From: an uncultured bacterium
Lineage (GTDB): Bacteria; Bacillota; Clostridia; Oscillospirales; Oscillospiraceae
DNA length: 34,178 nt
Assembly: GCA_947383145.1 (NCBI GenBank)
Contig: CANDCH010000019.1
Coordinates: forward strand, 1 to 34,178
Reading direction: 5' to 3'
The notes under the pieces are model-generated. The model worked only from the letters and a program-made list of their open reading frames with translations, searched no databases and had not been told where the DNA came from. The position numbers were made by a program, and so were the translations under genes. Shown piece by piece: positions 15,134 through 22,461 of the stretch; position 1 is the stretch's first letter; the number at the start of each line of letters is the position of its first letter.

Positions 15134-16099
15134 ATGCGCTTGGAGCAATTGACCTACGTTGTGACCATTGCGGACTGCCGCTCTATTTCAAAGGCGGCGA
15201 AAAAGCTGTACGTCACTCAGCCGGCCCTGAGCAACGCCCTGCGGGACCTGGAGAAGGAGCTGAACTTTCCAATTTTCTACCGGAACGCCCAGGGGGTTTC
15301 CCTCACGGAAAAAGGGGAGGAGCTGTACCGCATCGCCCAATCCATCCAGAGCGACCTGGAGCAGATACACCGGCTGTCCGCGAAGGGGCGTCACGCCGAT
15401 AAAATCAACATCGCCGCCGCGCCGCTGGTGTGCTGCTACGCCTTCTTTGAGGCCATGGACTCGATCCGGATCGCTTTCCCGGGGCTGGATCTGTCCATTG
15501 TGGAGCTGCGCCCCAGGCAGATGTCGCAGGCCTTGGGCGGCGGCGCGGTGGACATCGCCCTGTGCGGCTACCGCGTCTCCCGGCGCAAGGAGTTCGCCCA
15601 GGCCATGAGCCAGCTGGGGCTGGAGCGGGAGTCCCTGGCCCGGTGGCCCTTCGCCGTGTTTCTGCCGGCCCAGAGCCCCCTGGCCCAGGAGAGAATTCTC
15701 TCCCTGGAGCAGATCCGGGAGCTGCCCATCATCTGTTTTCAGGACTACGAGACCAGCGGGGCCCAGGCCTATAACATCCAGGCCGCCTGCACCTTTACCA
15801 GCCGGGCCAGCATCAAGGACGCCGTCTCCCACGGCAGGGGGTGCGCCCTGCTTCCCATCTCCATGGCCCTGGACGATGTGTATTTCGAGTGCGACAAAAT
15901 CAAGGTCGTTCCCCTGAAGGAGACCTCCCTCATCCACGTGGATTTGGTGTACCGCCGGTCCAAAACCATGACGGAGGAGGAGACGGCCATTCTGGAGATT
16001 ATCAGAAGCTATATCCGAAAGGCGGACGCCCGCCTGGCCCGGCAGTTTCTCCGGGGACAAAAATACGCCGTGGGCAGCAACATCTGGCTGCCCTACTAA
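15134..16099 (+). CDS. LysR-family transcriptional regulator
   Basis: The product has 321 residues. The N-terminal winged helix is clear: 'RLEQLTYVVTIADCRSISKA' begins the domain, followed by 'LYVTQPALSNALRDLEKEL' and 'YRNAQGVSLTEKG'. Residues 90-300 form the two-lobed effector-binding domain. LysR proteins usually activate a nearby operon when they bind a small pathway metabolite. Being embedded between the sulfotransferase and asrA, 21 nt before asrA, it probably controls this sulfur region; CysB and Cbl are precedents for LysR control of sulfur genes, but I see nothing that places it in those subfamilies. ATG 15134 follows GGGAGG. I found no convincing T-N11-A site that I would assign to it. 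Confidence 0.9.
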   Translation: MRLEQLTYVVTIADCRSISKAAKKLYVTQPALSNALRDLEKELNFPIFYRNAQGVSLTEKGEELYRIAQSIQSDLEQIHRLSAKGRHADKINIAAAPLVCCYAFFEAMDSIRIAFPGLDLSIVELRPRQMSQALGGGAVDIALCGYRVSRRKEFAQAMSQLGLERESLARWPFAVFLPAQSPLAQERILSLEQIRELPIICFQDYETSGAQAYNIQAACTFTSRASIKDAVSHGRGCALLPISMALDDVYFECDKIKVVPLKETSLIHVDLVYRRSKTMTEEETAILEIIRSYIRKADARLARQFLRGQKYAVGSNIWLPY

Positions 16100-16120
16100 A
16101 ACCGAAGAGGAGGTATGAAC

Positions 16121-17158
16121 ATGGGTTATACCCTGAACCGCCAGCAGGCGGACGCCCTGCTGGCCGCGCTTCGCAAGGACTACACGGTTTACGCCCCCAA
16201 GCGCTTCCGCAATCAGGGACGCTATTCCGACACCGATATTATCCGCTACGCTGAGGTGGAGCGGTTTGAGGACATCGTGTGGCAGACCAAATCCGATTAC
16301 CCTGCCAAGGAGGTGCTCACCCCCATCCAGCAAGCCATTTTTTACTTCACCGAGGACGAGTACCGGGAGAGCAAGGGGCCCAGGAAGCCCATTCTCATTC
16401 TGGCCCGGCCCTGCGACATCAACGCCCAGCACGTTCAGGCCAGAATTTACGCCGGAAACGGCGGCTACACCGACCTGTACTATGAGCGGATGCGGGAGCT
16501 GGTCAAGTTTGCCATGATGGAGTGCGGCGGCGGGGACGACACCTGCTTCTGCGTGTCCATGGGCACCAACAAGACCGACGACTATTCCCTGGCCATGAAG
16601 TTCTCCGACGACGGGGTGCAGGTCCAGGTGACGGACGGCGCCTTCGCCCCCTATTTCGGGGACCTGCCCCAGGCCGACTACACCCCCGCCTTCGTCGAGG
16701 AGAACGAGCTGAAGGTGACGGTGCCCGACCTGGACGACAAGGAAGTGCGCAAGGCCTTGAAGAGCCACCCCATGTGGCAGGAGTTCAACGCCCGCTGCAT
16801 CTCCTGCGGCGCGTGCACCGTGGCCTGCTCCACCTGCACCTGCTTTACCACCCGCGACGTGATCTACGGCGACAACCCCGAGGTGGGCGAACGCCGCCGG
16901 GTCACCTCCTCCTGCCAGATCGCCGGCTTCGACCAGATGGCGGGACAGCGGGAGTTCCGCTCCACCGCAGCGGACCGGATGCGCTACAAGGTGCTCCACA
17001 AGTTCCACGACTACAAGGCCCGTTTTGGGGACAGCCACATGTGCGTCGGCTGCGGCCGCTGCACCCACCGCTGCCCGGAGCTGATCTCCATCTCCGCTAC
17101 CGTCAACAAGGTCAGCGCGGCTGTGGACGAGATCAAGGCCGGTCTGGCCAAGCAGTAA
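16121..17158 (+). CDS. asrA: Anaerobic sulfite reductase subunit A
   Basis: The product is a 345-residue iron-sulfur electron-transfer subunit. It carries two ferredoxin-type [4Fe-4S] motifs: 'CISCGACTVACSTCTC' (from residue 226) and 'CVGCGRCTHRCPEL' (from 308), plus the family 'ARPCDI' segment near residue 98. In the Salmonella-type Asr enzyme, AsrA passes electrons between AsrB and the siroheme subunit AsrC for the six-electron reduction of sulfite to sulfide in the cytoplasm. I chose ATG 16121 (GAGGAGG 7 nt upstream) over ATG 16115, which is one base from that site. asrB follows after 18 nt. Confidence 0.95.
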   Translation: MGYTLNRQQADALLAALRKDYTVYAPKRFRNQGRYSDTDIIRYAEVERFEDIVWQTKSDYPAKEVLTPIQQAIFYFTEDEYRESKGPRKPILILARPCDINAQHVQARIYAGNGGYTDLYYERMRELVKFAMMECGGGDDTCFCVSMGTNKTDDYSLAMKFSDDGVQVQVTDGAFAPYFGDLPQADYTPAFVEENELKVTVPDLDDKEVRKALKSHPMWQEFNARCISCGACTVACSTCTCFTTRDVIYGDNPEVGERRRVTSSCQIAGFDQMAGQREFRSTAADRMRYKVLHKFHDYKARFGDSHMCVGCGRCTHRCPELISISATVNKVSAAVDEIKAGLAKQ

Positions 17159-17176
17159 GGAAGGAGGCGCGTGATT

Positions 17177-17968
17177 ATGATGAACCCTGTACAGCCCAAG
17201 CCCTGCACGATTTTAGACGTACATAAGGAGAGCGCCCACGAGTGGACCTTCCGGGTGGAGACCGACGCGAAGGTGGCCCACGGCCAGTTCATGCAGCTGT
17301 CCGTTCCCAAGATCGGCGAGTGCCCCATCTCGGTGTCCGCCCAGGGGGACGGCTGGCTGGAGTTTACCATCCGCAGCGTGGGCAAGGTGACCAACGTCAT
17401 TTTTGAGAAGACCGCCGGAGACACCCTGTTCCTCCGGGGCCCCTACGGCAAGGGCTGGCCTGTGGACCAGTTCCGGGGCAAGCACCTTGTGGTCATCACC
17501 GGCGGAACCGGTCTGGCCCCCGTGCGCTCCATGCTGAATCTGTTCGCGGCGGAGTCCGGCGCGGTGAAGAGCGTCCACCTGATCTCCGGCTTCAAGAACG
17601 AGGAGGGCGTTGTGTTCCACAAGGAGCTGGAGGCCTGGAAGGAGAAATTCTCCACCATCTACGCGCTGGACAACGACGCCAAGGAGGGCTGGCGCACCGG
17701 CATGGTGACCGCCTTTGTCAAGGAGATTCCCTGGGATTCCTTCGGCGGCGATTACGCCGTTGTGGTGGTGGGTCCGCCCCCCATGATGAAGTTCACCGGC
17801 CTGGAGCTGCTGAAGAACGGGGTGGACGAGGAGAAAATCTGGATGAGCTTCGAGCGGAAGATGTCCTGCGCCGTGGGCAAGTGCGGCCACTGCCGCATCG
17901 ACGAAACCTATGTCTGCCTGGACGGGCCGGTGTTCCCCTATACCGTGGCCCGGGACCTGGTGGACTGA
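17177..17968 (+). CDS. asrB: Anaerobic sulfite reductase subunit B
   Basis: The product is 263 residues and belongs to the ferredoxin-NADP reductase-like family. Visible elements are the flavin-binding 'RGPYGKGW', the nucleotide-binding 'ITGGTGLAPVRSM', the late 'VVGPPPMMKF' and a C-terminal cysteine cluster 'CAVGKCGHCRI...YVC' that holds a [2Fe-2S] centre, as in dihydroorotate dehydrogenase electron-transfer subunits. It takes electrons from NADH and passes them to AsrA. ATG 17177 lies 9 nt after AAGGAGG; a GTG at 17171 is only 3 nt from it. asrC follows after 18 nt, so the three subunits form one operon. Confidence 0.95.
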   Translation: MMNPVQPKPCTILDVHKESAHEWTFRVETDAKVAHGQFMQLSVPKIGECPISVSAQGDGWLEFTIRSVGKVTNVIFEKTAGDTLFLRGPYGKGWPVDQFRGKHLVVITGGTGLAPVRSMLNLFAAESGAVKSVHLISGFKNEEGVVFHKELEAWKEKFSTIYALDNDAKEGWRTGMVTAFVKEIPWDSFGGDYAVVVVGPPPMMKFTGLELLKNGVDEEKIWMSFERKMSCAVGKCGHCRIDETYVCLDGPVFPYTVARDLVD

Positions 17969-17986
17969 GAAAGGAGCGCGTGAACG

Positions 17987-19054
17987 ATGAACCATGACAT
18001 CAACGTGAAAAAGCTGCGGCTGAACTGCTTCCGCCAGTCCAAGGTTCCCGGCGAGTTCATGCTCCAGATGCGCGTCCCCGGCGGCACGGTGGACGCCAAG
18101 TACCTGTCCGTCATCCAGCACATCGCCGAGACCTGGGGCGACGGCGCGTTCCATTTCGGCACCCGCCAGACCTTTGACATCACCGGCATCAAGTATGAGA
18201 ACATCCCGGCCGTCAACGAGTACCTGGAGCAGTATATCCGGGAGGTGGACGCGGAGCTGTGCGGGGTGGATATGGACACCGTGGCCCACGAGCCCCACCC
18301 CTGGGACCCCAAGTCCGGCTACCCCACCATCGGCGCCCGGAACATCAGCGGCTGCATCGGCAACTACCACTGCATCTGCGGCAACATCAACACCTTTGAG
18401 CTGGCGCGGAAGATCGAGGGCATTATCTTCCCCAGCCACTATCACATCAAGATCAACATCTCCGGCTGCCCCAACGACTGCAACAAGGCCCACCTGTGCG
18501 ATTTCGGCATCATCGGCGTGTCCAAGATGACCTATCACGCCCAGCGCTGCATCGGCTGCGCCGCCTGCGTCCGGGCCTGTGAGCACGGGGCCACCCGGGT
18601 GCTGTCCCTCAACGAGGGCATCGCCAAGATCGACAAGGACCCCTGCTGCTGCGTGGGCTGCGGCGAGTGTGTGCGGGCGTGCCCCACCAGCGCGTGGACC
18701 CGGAGCGAGGAGCCGCTGTACCGGGTGATCCTGGGCGGCCGCACCGGCCGTCAGACCCCCCGGACGGGCAAGATGTTCCTGAACTGGGCCAGCGAGGACG
18801 TGGTGCTTGGCGTGCTGAAGAACTGGCAGAAGTTCTCCGCGTGGGTGATGGACTATAAGCCCGAGTACCTCCACGGCGGCCACCTGATCGACCGCGCGGG
18901 CTACAAGAAGTTCAAGGAGATTGTCCTGGAGGGTGTGGAGCTCAACCCCGAGTGCCTTGTGGCGGAGGATATCTTCTGGCACGAGACCGAGTACCGCTCC
19001 AACTTCAACGTGAAGCCCATCGAGCTGCACCATACCGCCGGACCCCGGGCGTAA
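17987..19054 (+). CDS. asrC: Anaerobic sulfite reductase subunit C (siroheme catalytic subunit)
   Basis: The product has 355 residues. The siroheme/[4Fe-4S] signature is present as Cys123-X5-Cys129 ('GCIGNYHC') and Cys161-X3-Cys165 ('GCPNDCNKAH'). A ferredoxin insert follows with 'CIGCAACVRACEHG' (from 188) and 'CVGCGECVRACPTS' (from 222), as known for AsrC. This is the site of sulfite reduction to sulfide. 'FGTRQTFDITGI' near residue 57 is the substrate-side arginine region of the nitrite/sulfite reductase half-domain. ATG 17987 follows AAAGGAG. Its cofactor would be made by the enzymes encoded at 21829-23944 in the same run. Confidence 0.95.
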   Translation: MNHDINVKKLRLNCFRQSKVPGEFMLQMRVPGGTVDAKYLSVIQHIAETWGDGAFHFGTRQTFDITGIKYENIPAVNEYLEQYIREVDAELCGVDMDTVAHEPHPWDPKSGYPTIGARNISGCIGNYHCICGNINTFELARKIEGIIFPSHYHIKINISGCPNDCNKAHLCDFGIIGVSKMTYHAQRCIGCAACVRACEHGATRVLSLNEGIAKIDKDPCCCVGCGECVRACPTSAWTRSEEPLYRVILGGRTGRQTPRTGKMFLNWASEDVVLGVLKNWQKFSAWVMDYKPEYLHGGHLIDRAGYKKFKEIVLEGVELNPECLVAEDIFWHETEYRSNFNVKPIELHHTAGPRA

Positions 19055-19075
19055 GCGGGCGTTTTTGCAGGGGAA

Positions 19076-19107
19076 AAGGGCGTCCCGGCTCTCACCGGGG
19101 CGCCCTT
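19076..19107 (+). other. Intercistronic hairpin between asrC and the ABC transporter
   Basis: A 13-bp stem including one G-U pair (19076-19088 with 19095-19107) and a six-base loop, with no T run after it. It could protect the asr message or reduce read-through into the transporter genes. Confidence 0.55.
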
Positions 19108-19125
19108 ACTGCCGGGAGGGGTACG

Positions 19126-20085
19126 ATGAAACGATTGAGTCTGATTCTTACGGCGCTGCTGCTCCTGCTGGCCGGCTGCGGCGGGAGCGGGGCGCCCGGC
19201 GGGGAAAGCGCTGCCCCCGCGCCCTCCGGGCCGGAGGCCGTGACGTTCACCGACGATCTGGGCCGGGAGGTGTCGCTGGCCCGGCCCGCCCGGGTGGCGG
19301 CTCTGATCGGCAGCTTTGCCGACGTCTGGTGTCTGGCGGGGGGGCGGGATACGCTGGCCGCCGCGGCCAACGACGCCTGGACCTCCTTTGACCTGGAGCT
19401 GGACGAAGCGGTGGCCGACCTGGGGGCGGTGAAGGAGCCCAATTTGGAGGTGCTGCTGGCCGCGGAGCCTGATTTTGTCATCGGCAGCGTGTCCACGGCG
19501 GCGGACCTGGAGCTGGAGCCCGCGCTGACCCAGGCGGGTATTCCCGTGGCCTATTTTGACGTGGACGGCTTTGAGGACTATCTGCGGATGCTGGAGATCT
19601 GCACACGGCTCACCGAAAAGCCGGAAAATTACACCCGCTATGGGACGGAGGTGGCCGCCCGGGTGGAGGCGGCCATTGCCCGGCAGGACGGCAGCGCGCC
19701 CCGGGTGCTGTGTATGCGGGCCACCGGCTCCTCCTGCAAGGTCAAGGGCAGCGAGGGCACCGTGCTGGGCGAGATGCTGGCGGCGCTGGGGTGCGTCAAC
19801 GTGGCCGACAGCGACGCCTCCCTTTTGGAGGAGCTGAGCCTGGAGGCCATCATCGCCGCGGACCCGGATTATATTTTTGCGGCTCTTCAGGGCGCGGACC
19901 CCAGCAAAGCTCTGGCGGCGCTGGAGGCCGGACTGCTGTCCAATCCCGCCTGGGAAACCCTGACGGCGGTGAAGGAGGGGCGGTTCTACACCATGGAGCA
20001 CGCCCTCTACAATCTGAAGCCCAACGCGCGATGGGGAGAAGCCTATGAAAAGCTTGCGGACATCCTCTACCCCGGGGAACAATAG
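19126..20085 (+). CDS. Metal-chelate/cobalamin ABC transporter substrate-binding lipoprotein
   Basis: The product has 319 residues. The lipobox is clear ('LLAGC', Cys18), so it is anchored outside the membrane. The body is of the FecB/BtuF type (class III binding protein): 'TFTDDLGREVSLARPARVAA' begins the mature domain, 'LEVLLAAEPDFVIG' marks the first lobe, then a long linking helix, and 'AIIAADPDYIFA' the second lobe. Ligands in this family are B12, haem and iron-siderophores; no residue here decides among them. ATG 19126 follows GGGAGGGG. The permease gene starts inside its last 41 nt. Confidence 0.88.
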   Translation: MKRLSLILTALLLLLAGCGGSGAPGGESAAPAPSGPEAVTFTDDLGREVSLARPARVAALIGSFADVWCLAGGRDTLAAAANDAWTSFDLELDEAVADLGAVKEPNLEVLLAAEPDFVIGSVSTAADLELEPALTQAGIPVAYFDVDGFEDYLRMLEICTRLTEKPENYTRYGTEVAARVEAAIARQDGSAPRVLCMRATGSSCKVKGSEGTVLGEMLAALGCVNVADSDASLLEELSLEAIIAADPDYIFAALQGADPSKALAALEAGLLSNPAWETLTAVKEGRFYTMEHALYNLKPNARWGEAYEKLADILYPGEQ

Positions 20086-21064
20086 AATTCTGGCCTGGGC
20101 CGCTCTGGGCGCGCTGTGCGCGGCCTGCGCGGTTCTCAGCCTGTGCCTGGGGCCGGTGCCCGTGGGCCTGGGGGATACCCTGGGGGCGCTGCTGGGGCGG
20201 GGCGAGGGGCCCCAGGCCCACATCGTCCTCTATTCCCGGCTGCCCCGGACCTGCGGCTGCCTGCTGGCGGGAATGGCCCTGGCGGTGTCCGGAACGGTGA
20301 TCCAGGGGGTGCTGGGCAATCCCATGGCGGCGCCCAACATCATTGGAGTCAACGCGGGGGCGGGGCTTATGACGGCCCTGCTGGGGGCGGCGGCCCCCGC
20401 GGCGGCGTCCGCCGCCCCGCTGGCCGCTTTTTTGGGGGCGCTGCTGGGTGTGATGCTGGTGCTGGGCATCGCGGAGCGCACCGGGGCCTCCAAGCTCACC
20501 CTCATCCTGGCGGGGATGGCGGTGTCCGCCGTCTTTTCCGCGGGCATCGACGCGGTGGTGACGTTTGTGCCCGACGCCCTGCTGGGCTATTCGGACTTCC
20601 GCATCGGCAGTCTGGCCGGATTGACCATGGCACGGCTGGCCCCCGCCGCCTGGGTGATCCTGCCGGTCTTTGGGCTGGTGCTGTCCCTGGCGGGGGAGAT
20701 GGATATCCTGATGCTGGGCCGGGACGTGTCCCAGAGCCTGGGCCTGCGGGTGAAGCCCATGCGGCTGCTGCTGCTGGGGCTGGCCGCGGCCCTGGCGGGG
20801 GCGGCGGTGAGCTTCTGCGGCCTGCTGGGCTTTGTGGGGCTCATCGTGCCCCATATCATGCGCCGCCTGCTGGGGGAGGAGAGCCGGGGGCTTGTGCTGG
20901 GCTCCGCGCTGGGAGGGGCGGCCATGCTCACCGGCTGCGACCTGCTGGGGCGGCTGCTGTTCGCCCCCTTTGAGCTGCCCGTGGGCATCGTGCTGTCCTT
21001 TGTGGGGGGCCCCTTCTTCATCGTCCTGCTGCTGCGGCAGAGAGGAGGGCGGATTCATGATTGA
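20045..21064 (+). CDS. FecCD/BtuC-type ABC transporter permease
   Basis: A 339-residue permease with about ten hydrophobic helices. The FecCD signatures are 'RLPRTCGCLLAGMALAVSGT' near residue 63 and 'CGLLGFVGLIVPHIMRRLLG' near 259, the latter containing the loop that contacts the ATPase. It forms the membrane channel for metal-chelate or cobalamin uptake, as a homodimer with two ATPase subunits. The reading frame overlaps the binding-protein gene by 41 nt and the ATPase gene by 8 nt, so all three are translationally coupled. The ribosome binding site GGGGAGAAG lies within the binding-protein coding sequence. Confidence 0.92.
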   Translation: MKSLRTSSTPGNNRILAWAALGALCAACAVLSLCLGPVPVGLGDTLGALLGRGEGPQAHIVLYSRLPRTCGCLLAGMALAVSGTVIQGVLGNPMAAPNIIGVNAGAGLMTALLGAAAPAAASAAPLAAFLGALLGVMLVLGIAERTGASKLTLILAGMAVSAVFSAGIDAVVTFVPDALLGYSDFRIGSLAGLTMARLAPAAWVILPVFGLVLSLAGEMDILMLGRDVSQSLGLRVKPMRLLLLGLAAALAGAAVSFCGLLGFVGLIVPHIMRRLLGEESRGLVLGSALGGAAMLTGCDLLGRLLFAPFELPVGIVLSFVGGPFFIVLLLRQRGGRIHD

Positions 21065-21812
21065 GCTGCGGGAGCTGTCGGTGGGCTATGGGCGCAGCGC
21101 GGTGGCGCGAGGGGTGTCCATGGAGCTGGAGCCGGGAAAGGTGATTGCCCTGCTGGGCCCCAACGGCTGCGGGAAGAGCACCCTGCTGAGAACAATTCTG
21201 TGCCTCCAGCCCAAGCTGGCGGGGGAGATTCTGGTGGACGGGACGCCCTCGGAGCGGCTTACCCCCCGGCAGCTGGCCCAAAAGGCCGCCTATCTGGCCC
21301 AGTCCCGCGCGACCCCCAACATCACCGCCCGTCGCATGGTGCTCCACGGCCGGTTTCCCTACCTCTCCTACCCCCGGCGCTACCGGCGGGAGGACTATGA
21401 GATGGTGGAAAAGGCCCTTCGGTGGGCGGACGCGGAGGGCATTGCGGACCGCTTCATGGGGGAGCTCAGCGGGGGCCAGCGGCAGAAGGTCTATCTGGCC
21501 ATGGCCCTGGCGCAGGACACCCAGACCATTCTGATGGACGAGCCCACCACCTTTCTGGACGTGGCCCGCCAGCTGGAGGTCATGGCCACCGCCCGCCGCC
21601 TGGCGCGGGAGGGGAGAGCGGTGCTCATGGTGCTCCACGACCTGTGCCTCGCCCTGCGCTGGGCGGACAAGGTCGCCGTTTTGGCGGAGGGCGGACTGCT
21701 GTTTCAGGGGACGCCGGAGGAGGCGGTGGAGGCGGAGATCTTAAACCGGGTCTTCGGCGTCCGGCTGTCCCGGGTGATGACGGAGTCCGGCTGGCAGTAT
21801 TATTATGGGTAG
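21057..21812 (+). CDS. ABC transporter ATP-binding protein (FecE/BtuD type)
   Basis: A 251-residue ATPase with Walker A 'GPNGCGKST' (34-42), Q-loop 'AYLAQS', signature 'LSGGQRQKV', Walker B 'TILMDEPTTFLDV' and H-loop 'VLHDL'. It drives import through the FecCD permease encoded just upstream. ATG 21057 overlaps the permease stop by 8 nt and has GGAGG upstream. The siroheme gene follows after 16 nt, so transporter and siroheme genes very likely share a transcript. Confidence 0.93.
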   Translation: MIELRELSVGYGRSAVARGVSMELEPGKVIALLGPNGCGKSTLLRTILCLQPKLAGEILVDGTPSERLTPRQLAQKAAYLAQSRATPNITARRMVLHGRFPYLSYPRRYRREDYEMVEKALRWADAEGIADRFMGELSGGQRQKVYLAMALAQDTQTILMDEPTTFLDVARQLEVMATARRLAREGRAVLMVLHDLCLALRWADKVAVLAEGGLLFQGTPEEAVEAEILNRVFGVRLSRVMTESGWQYYYG

Positions 21813-21828
21813 AGAGGGGGAGGCGCGT

Positions 21829-22461
21829 ATGGCGTACTTTCCGTTTTTTGTGGAACTGGACCGCCAGGAGGGCTTGATTGTGGGCGGCTCCACGGTGGCG
21901 CTGCGAAAAATTGAAAAGCTGCTGCCCTATGGGCCCCGGCTGACGGTATGCGCCCCCGATATCTGCGGGGAAATCCGGGCGGTGTCCGGCCTGCGGCTGG
22001 TGGAGCGGGCCTTTTCCCCGGAGCTTTTGGAGGGGAAGGCGTTCGTGATCGCCGCCACGGGCGACCGGCAGGCGAACCGCCGGATCTCCCAGCTGTGCCG
22101 GGAGGAACGGATTCCCGTGAATGTGGTGGACGACCGGGACTGCTGTTCGTTTTTGTTCCCCGCCCTGGTGAAGCGGGGCGGGCTCAGCATAGGCGTATCC
22201 ACCGGAGGGGCCAGCCCCACCGGCGCGATCTACTGGAAAAAGCGGATCGACGACATGATTCCGGAGCGTTTTGGGGACATTCTGGCCCACCTGGACGGCG
22301 TCCGGGACGCGGCCAAGGAGACGCTTCACGGGGAAGCGGCCCGGAGCGGGTTTTTCGCCGCGCTGTTTGCCGCCGACATGGAGCGGGGCGGGCCGCTGGA
22401 CCGGGAGGAGACCCAGGCGCTGCTGGAGCGGCGCCGGAGGGAGGAGGAGAACGGTGGATAA
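21829..22461 (+). CDS. Precorrin-2 dehydrogenase/sirohydrochlorin ferrochelatase-like protein (Met8/CysG-N type)
   Basis: The product is 210 residues, the length of a free-standing Met8-type enzyme. The NAD-binding motif is 'LIVGGSTVALRKIEKLL', then 'ATGDRQANRRIS' and 'NVVDDRDCCSFLFPALVKRG', and the chelatase signature region 'SIGVSTGGASPTGA'. It oxidises precorrin-2 with NAD+ to sirohydrochlorin and, in bifunctional members, inserts Fe2+ to give siroheme. Whether this copy also chelates iron cannot be read with confidence. ATG 21829 follows GGGGGAGG; ATG 21805 is less likely because it overlaps the ATPase end and lacks a site. It overlaps the next gene by 8 nt. The product feeds AsrC. Confidence 0.9.
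   Translation: MAYFPFFVELDRQEGLIVGGSTVALRKIEKLLPYGPRLTVCAPDICGEIRAVSGLRLVERAFSPELLEGKAFVIAATGDRQANRRISQLCREERIPVNVVDDRDCCSFLFPALVKRGGLSIGVSTGGASPTGAIYWKKRIDDMIPERFGDILAHLDGVRDAAKETLHGEAARSGFFAALFAADMERGGPLDREETQALLERRRREEENGG

Noticed and set aside
13124-15148. A 674-codon minus-strand frame opposite trx and the sulfotransferase
   Set aside because: It is the antisense of a clearly recognisable ASST and thioredoxin and has no start signal or domain of its own.
19055-19125. A cobalamin riboswitch before the ABC transporter
   Set aside because: The gap is only 71 nt and contains a single hairpin. The B12-box and the length of a cobalamin aptamer are absent.
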